Shown here piece after piece: positions 37,467-50,469 of a stretch of 64,000 bases of DNA. The DNA is from Chinchilla lanigera (Eukaryota; Chordata; Mammalia; Rodentia; Chinchillidae). Numbering within the stretch: the first letter of the stretch is position 1; each line of letters starts with the position of its first letter. Location: assembly GCF_000276665.1 (NCBI RefSeq), contig NW_004955404.1, forward strand, positions 35,076,799 through 35,140,798. The letters run 5' to 3'. The notes under the pieces were generated by a model, which had not been told where the DNA came from, ran no database searches, and saw nothing but the letters and a program-made list of their open reading frames with translations. A program made the translations under genes and the position numbers.

Positions 37467-38334
37467 GAATTTTGTGCTGAGAGAAGCCAAAAAATCTCTT
37501 TGTTTTATTTAAGATCTAATGAAATATTTATCTTCTTTAATGAACTTCTCATCTTCATTAAAATAAAAATTGCACAAGTTTGTATGTTTTAAATGTTTTT
37601 ATAATTGAAGAATTCAAAAAATCTCTTTAGACTTACAACAAACACATTATTTAGCTTTCAGTATCATTTTAACAACAAGAACACCTAAAAAAAATAAAGT
37701 TCAACTTCACTTTCTCAAAGATGGCAAAACAGTTGGTAAGTGAATGCAGCTATTCAGTTGTACTAATAAGCTTTATAAAGGCCTGAACATTTCTTTCAAT
37801 GGCAGTGTTATTTTTTCTGCCTGAAGTACTGGGCAATTAGAAGGTATGGATTTAAAAAACATCAGTATGTTTAATTATTTGGGAAATGGTTGATTAGTTC
37901 AAAATATTTTAGTTAATTCAAAGAAATTAGCCCATAAAATTCCAATAGTTTCTATGAACAAATTGTAGATTGACTGACAGTGTTTCCTGGCAGAAACTGT
38001 AAAGTTCCAACTTTGTTCTACATCTGTCTCCTGAAGAATTGCAACAGGGATTTCTGCTCTCACAAACTAGGAGATCATAGTAAAAACCAAGAGACAGGCC
38101 CAGGAAGGGATAGACCTCAAAATCTGAAGTGCCAGTCATGTAGATTCAAGTGAATTGAGGCCCAATGTAAGGACAACCTAGGATTTTAAAAAATGGAAGG
38201 GAAATGGTGACCTATTAATGGGATTCATTCTTTTTGATGCAGCAATGTTTCAGGATACAACAAAGAAGAATATGAACTAGTATTTCTAAGGCAGTTTAAG
38301 GTATGCACAATTCTATAAAATTTTTGTTTTGATG

Positions 38335-38425
38335 ATGTTTATAAGCCCATTTTATATTTGAGGAAACTGAGGCACATGATATAAGTTACTTAGACTCAGT
38401 CATGTCAGCACCTCCAAGTCCGTTT
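38335..38425 (+). repeat. Old MIR/L2-class fragment
   Basis: CCCATTTTATATTTGAGGAA, ACTGAGGCACATGATATAAG and TTACTTAGACTCAGTCATGT follow the widespread mammal-wide repeat pattern. Confidence 0.55.
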
Positions 38426-39094
38426 GTCTATGTACACATTGCTTCCATTAACATAAACAGCGATCTTTTTATCTCACCGTAATTTACGAAGTGGTTGTGA
38501 CTAACTAAGTATTACACTGGATAAAGAGGGTGGCATAAATTTGTAAGGATTAAGATACCAAATGCAAATATGCAGTTCCTTCCATGTAAAGTTTAGTACT
38601 GTGATAAATATCAATTAAATTAACTTTGCATTTCTTGTGGAACCTATCTTTAGTAAAAAGGCATTTTCATTATCCAGAGGTTTTTTTCCTGTCTCACTAC
38701 CATTTTCTATTTGTATTTTCTCAATAAGTTTTCCCTGAAGTAAAACAAACTAGAATGCATCCACTAGTTTATAGTGATATTAATAAATTCATTGCAGGTG
38801 CCAATGCAGTTTCAGCACTAATGTTTTACTTTATTTAAGTGAGTGGTTTCAAAAGAATTAAAATTAATATTAATATGATCACTGCTAGGAAAGCACTATT
38901 GGACTGAGAATGATAGTGTAGTGTCAACATTACCATGCATTCACATTATCCCACTTTAACTTCTAAGACCTGAGATATTATTGATGTTTTCTAGTCTACC
39001 CAGATCAAAAGAACATCTACTTATTTTCTATGAGTACATGGGTACACCACATATGAAATGTGTCAGTAATGCCTGGGTACACATACACCTGGGT

Positions 39095-39335
39095 TCTGGA
39101 TCCAGAATTCCTGAGTTCGAATTCCTATGCTGCTGTTCCTACTTTGTATAATATTAAGAGTGCAATTTAATTTCTTACTTTTTTTTAGATTCCTAATCTG
39201 TACAACTCAGATAATAGAAATACATAATATGTATTTTACAGACCTGGTATGTGGATTAAGTTAATATATGTAAAGAATTTAGAATAGTGTCTCGAAGAAG
39301 CTACGTACTGATCAATGTATACTATTCTTACAACT
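39095..39335 (+). repeat. MIR (ancient SINE)
   Basis: CCTGAGTTCGAATTCCTATG, GATTCCTAATCTGTACAACT, GTGGATTAAGTTAATATATG and AATTTAGAATAGTGTCTCG follow the MIR consensus order. Confidence 0.75.
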
Positions 39336-39350
39336 ATGCACAAATTTGTT

Positions 39351-39410
39351 GTAGTAATAGTACAATAATATTTATATCTAGTGGTAATAGTACAATAATA
39401 TTTTTATTAT
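39351..39410. repeat. 30-base tandem duplication
   Basis: Two copies of GTAGTAATAGTACAATAATA-type sequence, at 39351 and 39381, with a few differences. Confidence 0.88.
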
Positions 39411-40254
39411 CTTTGCTCTATAACTCATTTTCTTTTGCTTAAGCATTAATCTGGCAAGTGAAAATTACATTCACCAGACTTTCTAGAGCATTTAAAAAAT
39501 TCATGACAGGGCATGAATTTCAGTACTTATATCAATTTAAATTGTGTATTTTAAGAGATTAATTTGCAACTACATATTATGTAAAATTATGGATCTCCTT
39601 CAAAGTTAAATAAAATATAAATAAGTTATTTTTGACTCACATTTAAGATGGAAATGTTTCAGCTTCTTAATTTTCTTACTATATTTTGGGAAAATCTTCT
39701 TAATATGATTTGTATTTTCATATAGTGTAGAATAGCTACATATTCTTCTAATTCATCCATAAGCACACTCCAGAGATAGTAAATCTCCAAATATAGTTCC
39801 ACCTAAGCCTACTAATTACACCTATAAAACGATGAATGATGCCTGCAAATTATTGGATCTGACTCTCATTCTTTATTTATTTCTCCCTGGGAGGAGAAAT
39901 ACTGGATGGGGAGATCTTAGAACATAAATTATTCCCATACATATTCAGGTATGCTGTGTTTAACTTTGATTCTGAACTGTGGTTCCATATTTACATGTGA
40001 AGGGTTATGAGGTGATCATAGCAGAACTAAGGGCTAGTAATTTACATTTCATGATAAAAGACTTACTTGTATTAATATCTCACTTGATGTTCTTAGAATG
40101 CTTTGGCTGGTTTTAATGAATGTCTCCAGTAGTTTTAGGAAGTTGTGCACTGTAGGCCTGATCGTCCCTAGGAAAAGGGCTGGAAGGAAGAGACATTCCA
40201 GAAGTGAGGGAATACTAAAGACAACCAGAATGGAAAGCGCATTCCTCTTGTATT

Positions 40255-40270
40255 CCAACAGGTGGCGCTG
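40255..40270 (+). promoter_or_regulatory. CTCF-like motif
   Basis: CCAACAGGTGGCGCTG matches the CTCF core with the strong GGCGCT end. It is followed by an unusually GC-rich, CpG-containing stretch (CCGGCCGAGCGGGAGC). It lies about 60 bases upstream of the antisense ID insertion. Confidence 0.5.
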
Positions 40271-40330
40271 GGTCCCAGCAACTACCGGCCGAGCGGGAGC
40301 ACCAGCCCTGCAGTGTCACATTCATTTTCT

Positions 40331-40421
40331 TTTTTTTTTTTTCCTCCGGTACCAGGAACCGAACTCACGACCTTGCGCTTGCCAGGCAGGCGCTTTTGCC
40401 GCTGAGCTAAATCCCCAGCCC
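40331..40421 (-). mobile_element. Young ID SINE, antisense, perfect target-site duplication
   Basis: A poly(T) start, CCTCCGGTACCAGGAACCGA, CTTGCCAGGCAGGCGCTTTT and GCTGAGCTAAATCCCCAGCC. Flanked by TCACATTCATTTTCT at 40316-40330 and 40422-40436. Confidence 0.95.
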
Positions 40422-42009
40422 TCACATTCATTTTCTAAAAGAAAGCAGAAAGACATATTTATGTAAAATTACAAACTTTTTGAAAACACTGTGGTTGCTT
40501 GAATGAGTTTTACTCATGCTCTTTGATAATAGCAAAATAAATAAAAGACCTCTGAATAAAAAACGACTAGTAACACAAGGCAGTATGTGAACATAACAAC
40601 CAAATTGAAAACAGCACATCATGCAAAAATAAAGGGAAAAGTTCATAAAACTCTTTTGAATGGGGGCAATGACTTCTGTTCTTAACTACTTTGAGTTCAT
40701 ATATATTTCAGGAATAACATTTTGAAACCTGCCTGCCCATATCTTCTGTTTAATTACTCTTCTCCTTTAGATTAATTTCATCTTGTTAGCCACTTTAGTC
40801 CTATGCAAAAAAGAAAAATGACCAAAGTATTATTTTGTAGATTAAAATTGATGTCCTTAAATTATTAGCTTATAAAACATTTAAAAAATTCCAGGATACT
40901 TAAAAAATTCTGGAAGGGTTTGTATTCTCCTATGAATTAAGAATTAATGCTGAATGTGTCCTGTCAAATAAAAATATGCATTGAAGACTCAAGGAATGAA
41001 AAGTCTGAAATAAATTTGATAGAAATAGAAATGTTCATGGAACAAATGTCACATGGTATGGCTGGTCTCTTGGAGTAAATGTCTTATAACTCTTAATATT
41101 GCTCCAGGCTAAGATTCCATCGAGGTATGTAAAAAGGACAGTTGCTTTTTTAAGAGTTACTGGCATCAAACTCTACATGTTTGACATTTTGTTCCTATTA
41201 TTCCAGCATATGCATGTATTTTACCGAGTTTTACAATGAATTTTTAAAGTACAGGCAAAATTTAATTGGCAACTTACTACTCTCTTATTCATTCATGAGT
41301 ATAACACAGGAAAGCAGGTGACCCCATTGTGATGAATTGATTTCGGTTCAAACAAGATAGAGAAGTCTTTACTGGATCTCTAAAAGAAATCCAAATCAAG
41401 AGTATGGAATTATCCAACACCAACTGACATGCATTCCAAGAACATACAAAGACAGTAAAGAACATACTGTACCATGATAAACAATGGAGAACATTCCATT
41501 TCATTAAAAACCTGGGAATAATGTTTAGTTTACATTTTATTCATGTCTATCAGAATTTCACACCCTCCCCAAAGTATCATCTGAATTCCAAAAATGTTGA
41601 TAATATTTACCTACCTAGAGAAAATGTTATGAAAACAATGCTTAAGTGGCTGTACATCAACATAGAAATATTTGGTGAATTTTTAGGTTTTTCATTTCCT
41701 TAAGCCAGTTTAAATAGGTTCCTGGTTTTTGTTTTTGGTAAGCACATGAGAACTGATTTCCTAAATTAATGTATAAATATTTAAATCAGTGATTAATTGC
41801 CCAGTTGGATCTTGGGTGCAGTTTGTGGTTGGCTTCTTTTGAATAGTATTTTAGTCTGTGATTAAAGGTATCTAATGTGGAATAATGAAACCTGTTAACA
41901 CATTCATAACATCAAGTACTTTGCAATTTTTAGAATGAGAATATTACAAATATAGTATTTTGGCCATTTTTAAATCTACAGATCTGTTGTTGGGTATATT
42001 CACCATACT

Positions 42010-43400
42010 CTACAATAGAACTTAAAAACTCAGGTGTTTTCTTGTCTTGAGAGTTTATACTCTTCTACCATGAATTCCTGTTGCCCTCAAACTCCACTGT
42101 GTTTAACGACCACTCCACTCTCTAACTTCCATGAGATCAATTGTTTTATATTCCATATATGTGAGAAGATACAATACTGCATTTGTTTTTTGGTGCCTTA
42201 CTTTACTAGGCATAGTGTTCTCCAGTTCACTTCCATTCACGATGTTGTAAATGGGAAATCTTCCTTCTTTTCTAAGCATGAGTAGAATTCTATTTTATTT
42301 AAGATTTCTCTAGCCATTTGTCTACTGAGGGACACGAAAGCTGATTCCATAACCTGGCTCTTGTGACTAATGCTACCGTGAATATGGTGGGGAATCTGAA
42401 TTCAATTCTTGTGGGTAAATTGCCCTTCTGTGTGATTTATGGATTGTATGGTAATTCTATTGCTAGTTTTTTGAGCAATTTCCATAGACTTTTCCACAAT
42501 GGCTATACTGAAGCATTTCCTTTTCTGCACATCGTCAGCAACGAGGTTCTTATTCTTTTCAACAAAAGCCATTCTGGCTGGTGTGAGTTGATGTCTCATT
42601 GTAGTTTTAGCTTATATTTTCCTAATGATTAGCAATGTCGGGCATTTTTTCATATAATTACTGGCTACATGTTTTCTTTTGCTATGTCTGTTAAGGTCCT
42701 TTACCCATTTAAAAAAACTTTACATGGTTGCTTTCTTGCTAACAAGTTGTTTGAGATCCTAACATAGTTTGGATACTAACCCCATGGTGGATATACTGCT
42801 TGCAAATATTTTCTTCTAATCCACAGGTTATCTTTGCACCATACATTGTTTCCTGTATAACACAGTCCTTTTAGTTTGATATAACTTCACCCAGTGTTTG
42901 TGTCATTGTTTGCCCTTTTGGGTTCAAATCCAAAATGTTATTTTCCACACTGATATCATAGTTTTTCCCTTATACTGCCTTCTACTGATTTTGCAAGTAC
43001 TGGTCTCCTGTTTAAGTATTGACATTTTCATTTTTTTATACGGTTGAAATAAGTGTCTCATTTAATTATCTCACGTGTCAACATGCAGTCTCCTCAACAC
43101 CAATGAGGAAACTCTCCTTTTCCACTGCATATTCTTGGCAGCTTTCTCACACAGTTCATCCGCAAGCTTGCTTTGGAGCCCTCTGGTCCATTCCATTGAT
43201 CAGGGTGTATAACTTTGTTTTTTGGCCAGTACACCCTGTGTTAATTTCTACCACTTTTTATTATACTTTGACAACAAGTAGTATGATGCCCCTGCTGAGT
43301 TCTTTTTGCTCATGGTGGTCTTGACTGTTCCATTCTATGTACTATTCCATTTGAATTTTAAAATTCCTTTTAAGTTTCAAATTCTAATTTTAGTTTCTTC
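42010..43400 (-). mobile_element. LINE-1 fragment, antisense, old
   Basis: Reverse complement of L1 ORF2 3' half and 3' UTR. It shows CTCCAGTTCACTTCCATTCA, GCATGAGTAGAATTCTATTT, GACTTTTCCACAATGGCTAT, GCCATTCTGGCTGGTGTGAG, TATCTTTGCACC and AGTATGATGCCCCTGCTG in L1 order. It has many indels and no intact frame. Confidence 0.85.
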
Positions 43401-44667
43401 TAGGCTGTTTTTCCTCTTCTGCTTTTGGGTACCACTCTCTGGAAGTCTCCGTTTTCATGTGGTAAAGCTAGTAATACGAAACATAATGATTCCTCATAAA
43501 GGAAATCTCTGGAAGATACAAAATCAAGATTTTACTTTAAAATGAAATCTTAAAATCATCATTCTAATTTCTTTTACCTAAACATTTTTATTGGGGCTCT
43601 CCTCCCAAGATGCCTGTAAATACTGCAAGTGCTATAAAATCTTCACTGAGGTGTGGAATGGGAAACAAGCATAGATGAATCCACTCCTTCAAATGACTTC
43701 CAGACTGCATTGGTGTACTAATCCAAGAGTCATCTTATAAAGAGTTTGGGAGTCTGAAATGTAGTAATGACTCTATGTGAAAAGTTAGTGGTACATTTTT
43801 CTTGTACATGACCTCTAAAATTTACAGAGGCCATGTTTAGTAATTTACAAACTACATAAGTTTTGCATTAAAACTAAACAATATTTTATGAGACAAATTG
43901 TGGAAAACATAATTAATTCTTAATAAACTATTTGTTAGAGTCAATTCACCTTATCAAAATGCCTATACACCTAAATGCCAGGGCAAGAAAAAATGTAAAA
44001 GACATGATATCTTTTTAAAATAATTCAAGATTTACTAAGACACAAAAAATAAAGAATTCTTATAAAATACATATTTTGTTAATTCATAATAATATAGCTG
44101 TAGATATCAAGGTGTTTTTGAAGACTGATAGGAACTGTGTTATTTGTATAAGACATGAAATATTTATGTATTAAATTTTTATCACCTGAAACAGGAATAA
44201 TTTTTGACAAATTAAAATGTAACCATATCATCTACATATAGTTCTGTTTTTAAAGGTTGATATACTATATAGAACATTTTCTATATCTATATTTTAAAAT
44301 TTTTTCAATTGAGCTCATTTTCAGCTTTGTTGCATATAAAAACTTACTTTTGGCAGTATATATTTGAAGAATAAAATTAATTTATAGAGCAAACCTGAAA
44401 TTTTGAAAAGTTTTCCCAGAAAGATGTAAAATATGTGTCATACTCTATAAAGAGTGACTATTGTGACCCAGTGGTTCTGAAGTGTGAATAAAGAGCTTTT
44501 AGAGGACAAAGCAATTTATTCTGGTTAGATAAAAAGTCATGAGTCATGTTTTATAAGTCTAGACCCTCAAAGATGCCATGCTACCAATATATTTTGTATA
44601 ATTTTTGCCAGCAAGGTAAATATAGTTGTTCAGATTTCTAAATAACACTTATTAAAATAAAAACTTG

Positions 44668-44838
44668 CTGGGCGTTCTGGCAGACACCTGTAATCCAAGC
44701 ACTTGGGAGGCTGAGGCAGGAGGATTGTTGTGAGTTCGAGGCCAACCTGGACTATATAAGTGAGTTCAAGGCCAGCCTGAACTACATAGTGAGACCTTGT
44801 CTCAACAAAAAAAAATTAAATAAATAAATAAAACAAAA
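44668..44838 (+). mobile_element. B1 SINE
   Basis: CTGGGCGTTCTGGCAGACAC, GGAGGCTGAGGCAGGAGGAT, then the internal duplication GTGAGTTCGAGGCCAACCTG / GTGAGTTCAAGGCCAGCCTG and GTGAGACCTTGTCTCA with an A-rich tail (TAAA repeats). AAAACTTG flanks both sides. Confidence 0.93.
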
Positions 44839-46145
44839 CTTGGTTCCCTGGTTTTTGTTAATTCTGAAATAAATATACTAAATGCTCAGTAACATACATA
44901 TTGCATAGAAGATATTTATATAGAGGGAGAATAACACTATTATTTAATGTGAGGCTTTACCTTTTGATGTGATCCATGAAAGGCAGAGAATGGGAAGGCC
45001 CAGTTGAAACATAAAGTGTGAATCAAATTGTAGGTTTTGAAATAAAAATGGAGAACAGTGGCTGATAATTGTGTGGATGATGAGCGTGGGCTCTGAGCTA
45101 CCTAATGTGATGCAGCCCTGGAGCCTATCAACCAAGTGAACACCTACGGGGTAGGAGGCCAGAATATGAATATGAGGTCCAGACAAAAAACACAAATTAG
45201 GACACAATTAAAGCTGATGAGACCCCATACACTGAAAACATACGATCTCTTTGCAAAATCTTAGTATTGTCAAGCCACTGCCTACTGTCTCCTTATGCCA
45301 AAGAAAAGATCACCTACTAGCAACAAATGCAATGTTAGGAAGCAAAGTATGTTTAAATGGCTATGAGTTAATGTATTTGGTAGTATTTTGCACCGTATTT
45401 ATATGTAATAAATGAACTGATACTTAAAGAGAAATAAAGGAAACATAATGTGACTTTTTAAAATAACAGACAGGATAGATTAAATGTTGTCTGTGAAAGT
45501 GAGTGTAATAAAACTCAAATCAAACAATTTAGTGGTAGTTTATGTATGTGAAGTTAGAGTAGTGTATGATACAAATACATAGTAGAAGGTTAGGTAATTC
45601 ACATATTGACTTATTTATCTTGCATCTTTGTTGACTCTGCAGACTTTATTTGTGACAAACTGTCAATTCAACTCTTGCATTAAGAGACATGTATTTTTCA
45701 TGATATTGTTTTGTATGGTAATACGTTGGGTATCAGTCCTTTCAAGTAATCAAACTACCTTGAATAGAGCCATAAACAAAAAGCAGTGACAGTTTACTTC
45801 CATTGTAAGGCATTCTCTCTGATACACAGACCGTCTTTAACACATTCTTATTTTGATGAAAAGAAAGTACAAATTATACTTTTGTTTATACTTGGTAAAT
45901 AAAGAGGAAAATGTTCATGTAACATTGTTATGAATTATCACAACAAACTGTGGTTAAGCCAAAATCATACTAATCTTACACTGTATCCTAAGCTTTAGGA
46001 ATATCGTGATTTCTCAGTGTATAAGACATTTGAAAACAGACTCTTCAGCTATTCGTTTAGCACTGCAAAATTTAGTGAGTTTTCAACTGAGTAATAAACT
46101 TCTAAAGAATTGGACATGAATTGGGTCTGTTACCAATGCCTAAAC

Positions 46146-46315
46146 CAGGTGTGGTGGCACATGCTTGTAATCCCAGTACTTGGCAGGCTGAGGCAGGAGG
46201 ATTGTTGCAAGTTTGAGACCAACCTGGGCCACAAAGTGAGCTCAAGGCCAGCCTGAACTGCATAGCAAGACCCTGTCTCTAAAATGACGACAAAACAACA
46301 ACAACAACAACAACA
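46146..46315 (+). mobile_element. B1 SINE with (CAA)n tail
   Basis: CAGGTGTGGTGGCACATGCT, GGCAGGCTGAGGCAGGAGGA, the internal duplication GAGACCAACCTGGGCCAC / AAGGCCAGCCTGAACTGC, and a tail expanded to (CAA)7. CAATGCCTAA flanks both sides. Confidence 0.93.
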
Positions 46316-47811
46316 ATGCCTAATGAAGTTGTAAACTCTTCATGCACCCATTGGGTCTTAAATATGGGAAGATGGACAAGATTTATTACTCGAGACTTAC
46401 AGGTTAATATTATTGTAATTATAGAAGTGCATTTTCATAGGAAGAAATGGAGCTGAAGTCCATCCAGTCAAAATAGAGGTAGGGTATCGAGGATTTTAAG
46501 ATTATGAATAGGCAATTTTATTTGAACAATTTGGCATTGTCAAAACGCAACTATGAAGTATCTCTTAAAGAATAGTACGGAGTCCCTATTTTGGGAAAAT
46601 AAAGATTTTATTATTAAGTGGTCTTGACATAGCCAAGATGAGTTCTTTAAATTCATAATGCTCTTTGAAATCTGACCTTAATTCATGATATAATGATGTA
46701 CATGGAGACATGAGTTAATTTTATTCTCATCACAGTTGCTATTGATGGGAAAATAAGGCAATACCAACAGTAACCACTGCCACAGGCTATTAATTTTGAT
46801 GGAAATACTGGCCTGTGTTACCATGACTGAGGGCAGAATTTCACAGTGGGCATGAAATATACATGTATCAGCGTTTATCTTCTTTCTAAATTTATGCACA
46901 TTTATTATAATACACTTGGAATGTTTAGTTGTACAGTGTTTATATTTACTTTTTGAGATTGTGTTAAAGAAATTTGGCAATCTCACAGAACCTAATATAT
47001 GCTGGGAACAGAGTGGAACTTAGGTAAAAGTCCATCGTGCTCAGATATTTCCTGAAATTCTTTATCTCTAGAGACAGAGACAGTTTGTAAAATGTAAAAT
47101 TATTCATTAGCATTGCATAATTTTCTTATAGCACATTTTATCTTTTTTCTGTTGCTTTCCATTTTAGAAAATATTTACATTCTTCCATTTGTTGTTGTTT
47201 GTGGCCAGTTTGTTGATATTTTCATGATTAATTTGCAAAGAATTGTCTGTTTCCTTAGAAAATGTGTAGTATGAAAAATAACTGTTTTAAAAATTACTAG
47301 TTTGATTCCAACCAATCATCACCATGAAATCAAAGCTTTGAGCCCTGTCTTTTTTCTACTTCTATGTAATGTCCTTTTAGATAATATGAACAGACAGGTC
47401 TAGAACATATTGTTTCTGTTTTCCATTTTGGTGGTTCATTGAATTGTAAAAATTTTGGCAGCAGAAATCTATACAATTGTCTGCGATCTTTTGTCACAAT
47501 ACATTAAGTGACCTGAAAAGATCATTATTACTCTGAGACAAGTTTGATCTGAGGATTAGACTGGTGCAATTTTTTTTTTTTTAATTTCTCAAAGGCCGCC
47601 ACATATCATGAAATAATACGTCAACTTTTAAGGAAATTATTTTTCTTCTTAATAGGAGCAAAACATCCTAAGAAATGCAAGTATACTTAATTCCACTTAC
47701 TAAAGAAAAACACACATATGTTTATGTGTGTCAAAAATGTTTAAGTGTAAAATTAAATGTTTTGTAATTTAGCATCATTTATTGTATTATTATTTGAGTT
47801 AATTACTTTTC

Positions 47812-48212
47812 TCTCCTTGCTAAGACAAAATATCCAACATCCACAAGTTAAGGGAGGAAAGCTTTGTTTAGCTCACGGTTTGGGGAGCTTTCCGTCCATA
47901 ATTGGCTGGCTCCAAGGCAGGGTGACTTGGTAGAGAAGAACAGTTCACGGTGGGCAGAGGTAGTAAATGTAACAAGTGAGGGAGAAGGCAAGTCTTTTTC
48001 TGTCCCTTCTATTGTATCTAAGCTACTGGAATTAAGATTGTGCCCATCAAATCAGTGGACTGCTTTAGTAATCACACACCCTTCATCTTATCATCTTTAA
48101 TCCTAGCATGACACCACAAGTCAGTCACAAACCCTAGATTCTACCACCTCTAAAAAAAGCCCCACGTGTGGCTGCATGAGGCTTTCAGGGACATCTAGAC
48201 AAAAGTCATGAC
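47812..48212 (-). mobile_element. ERVL-MaLR LTR, antisense
   Basis: GCTAAGACAAAATATCCAAC, AGCTTTGTTTAGCTCACGGT, CATAATTGGCTGGCTCCAAG, then a closing stretch CATCTAGACAAAAGTCATGA. It shows the same overall organisation as 1205-1567 and is non-coding. Confidence 0.6.
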
Positions 48213-48662
48213 ATTATTAAATCAGAATTTGGTTGGTTTGGTTTTGCATAGCATCAGGAATATTTTTCTGGGAACATTCCATTTGATTTTGCCATTTCTC
48301 TGAAAGGCAGGCAGGCTGCTAGGAAGACTCATAGGATAGCATTTGGCTTGGTGAATTTGTGTGGCCTTGAGTTGGATTATCAGTTTGTCCTGTTGTCCAG
48401 AAGAAAGTAAATTGAAGTATATAAGCACATTTTAATTCATAAGGACTGCAGTACTGACCTGATGCATTGACCCCAAATCTTCTTACAAAATTACTGTTAA
48501 TGGTACAGCATATTACTTCAAAACCTCATAGATTCAAAAAAAAGAAAAACTCTTTTTACTTCATGTTCCTATATGTGAGCAAGCTGGGTACAGCTTTTCT
48601 GTATCCTCTGCTGTGTCACCACATCCAGGCTGCAGAAGGGTGATGGCAGGGGCTGCACTCAC

Positions 48663-48787
48663 CTTTCTACTCTCCCAGGCAGGTTCCATTTCCAGAATTT
48701 TAATAGGCTTCACAGCCGCTACGGTGTTGAAAGGAGCCTTGGATCCTTCCTTGCTGGCCATTGGTTACACATATCATTAGCCCCTTG
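48663..48787 (-). other. Possible antisense exon-like segment
   Basis: On the minus strand a pyrimidine stretch ending CTTCCTTCAG precedes the segment. The segment ends GTAGAAAG followed by gtgagt, a near-perfect donor. An ATG at 48761 opens 33 codons (MASKEGSKAPFNTV...) to the donor. The segment has several CpGs in an AT-rich intron. The protein is not recognised. It could be a lncRNA exon, an old gene fragment or chance. Confidence 0.25.
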
Positions 48788-49032
48788 CTGAAGGAAGCTC
48801 ACTAAAGCCGCCGGCATCCACAGGCTGAGAAGTAGACAGATCTAGAGAGAGGGTTAAGAGCCAGCAATGTGGAAGTTACAGTGTTTTTAGAGCCTCATCT
48901 TGGAAGAAACTTTCCATCCCTTTTGCTTTATTCATTTCATTCAACATGAGTCACTAGGTGTAGCTCACACTTTACAGAGCTCAGATAAGGATATGAGTAT
49001 AGGCAGGCAGGGGCACTGGTAGCCTTTTTCTT

Positions 49033-49142
49033 TTTAGACAGGGTCTCCTATATAGCTCAGACTAGCCTTGAACTCGTGGCAATCCTCCTGCCTCAGCCTC
49101 CTAAGTGCTGGGAATACAGACATATGCCACCACACAGCGTTT
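49033..49142 (-). mobile_element. B1-like SINE, antisense, short
   Basis: TTTTTAGACAGGGTCTCCTA, AGACTAGCCTTGAACTCGTG, ATCCTCCTGCCTCAGCCTCC and GCCACCACACAGCG on the plus strand. It lacks the internal duplication of the other B1 copies, so it is an older monomer type. Confidence 0.88.
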
Positions 49143-50421
49143 TTAGAAGATGTTTATTATCAACAGTGACCACCTGCAGAAAATAAAATTATCAAGCTAC
49201 TTGATGATAACAGAATTAGTACAAGGAGTGTTAGATTGTTCATACTCTTAATGCCCTCAGAAATATGCATAAAAGTGCACCAGATGTCCACATCAATATT
49301 TGATTCAGTTTAATCCCTGGCTGGTAAAATTTGCCTGCTTAAGTTCACTTTCTCTAGCCTGCATTTTGGGCAAAGACCTCACTCATTCTCATAGTTTTTC
49401 TTTACAGATAGTATTTTTTTAAACATGCTTTCTTGTTTATTTGCTAGTAAGTTCTCCGAGAGAATTAGTACTTCTCTTAGCTGATGCCTTTGTGTCACTT
49501 TAAAGTTGACTGGATAGAGGCTTCCCTACTTCTTCTATAGCACATGACTCTTCTCACCCACTCATTCTCTAAACATTTGATAATTCCATTAGATAAAATA
49601 TAAAGCAAGCTATTCCCCCATAAAAGCGTCATTTATTTCATTAAAATTCTATTTATTGAAAAATGGATCCTTCGCTGAAGTTTGCTTATCATTTGTCAAG
49701 TTTGTCCCTAGATCCGCATTTCCATTCAGCACTGTATAAATATGTTAAATAAGGCCCTAGAGATTTAGAACTATTCCCTCACAATTACATCCCCAGACAA
49801 ATAGAGCCTTTATTAAAATCATCAAATTAGACATGCTATAAACAATAGAAAAAAGCAGAAAATGCTAAACCTTCTTCTAAAAATGATGATTTTTTTCCCC
49901 CTGCAAATTTAGAAGGAAATCACTAGGCTCTGAGAAGAGCTGTCCTGTTAATTGCCACCTTTGGTTTCTTCCCAGAGGTAACACATGAGTTTATTCTGAA
50001 AACTCAATTTATGCACAGGCTTTTGCCTTTCTTTTTCAGTTCTGGAAGAATACAAAGTGTTGGTTTGAAAGACCCGTTTCCCTTCTGCAGCATCTTATAT
50101 TTTATCAAACAAGAAATCATGTTTCCTCTATGCCTTGTTTTAGTTAAACATAGTAAATTGTCCATTCATCACTCAGGTTCATATGTACCCAAATGATTAT
50201 TTTCTTATGTTCCTGCATCTTAGATTCTTTTTCCCCAGGAAGGCATAGGAGATTGGAGAAAGTAATAAGAGATTTCATTGTGTCTTACTTTGCTGAAATT
50301 GGAAGGTCTCACCTTCCAATCAAGACAAGGTAACCTAAGTGCAAAGTACCCCATTTCCACTTGCTGGTACATTAACCACTCTGATGGCTTCTAACTTCTT
50401 ACTAATGAATGGTTGATTAGA

Positions 50422-50469
50422 ACACACACACACACATGCACACACACGCACACACACACACACACACAC
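50422..50469. repeat. Interrupted (CA)n microsatellite
   Basis: CA run with three interruptions (TGCA and CGCA units). A T17 run follows at about 50519-50536. Confidence 0.95.

Noticed and set aside
40098..40466. 122-codon open frame
   Set aside because: It reads through the poly(T) and body of an antisense ID SINE; chance frame.
42363..42632. Open frames on both strands
   Set aside because: Both lie in a decayed antisense L1; no intact ORF2.
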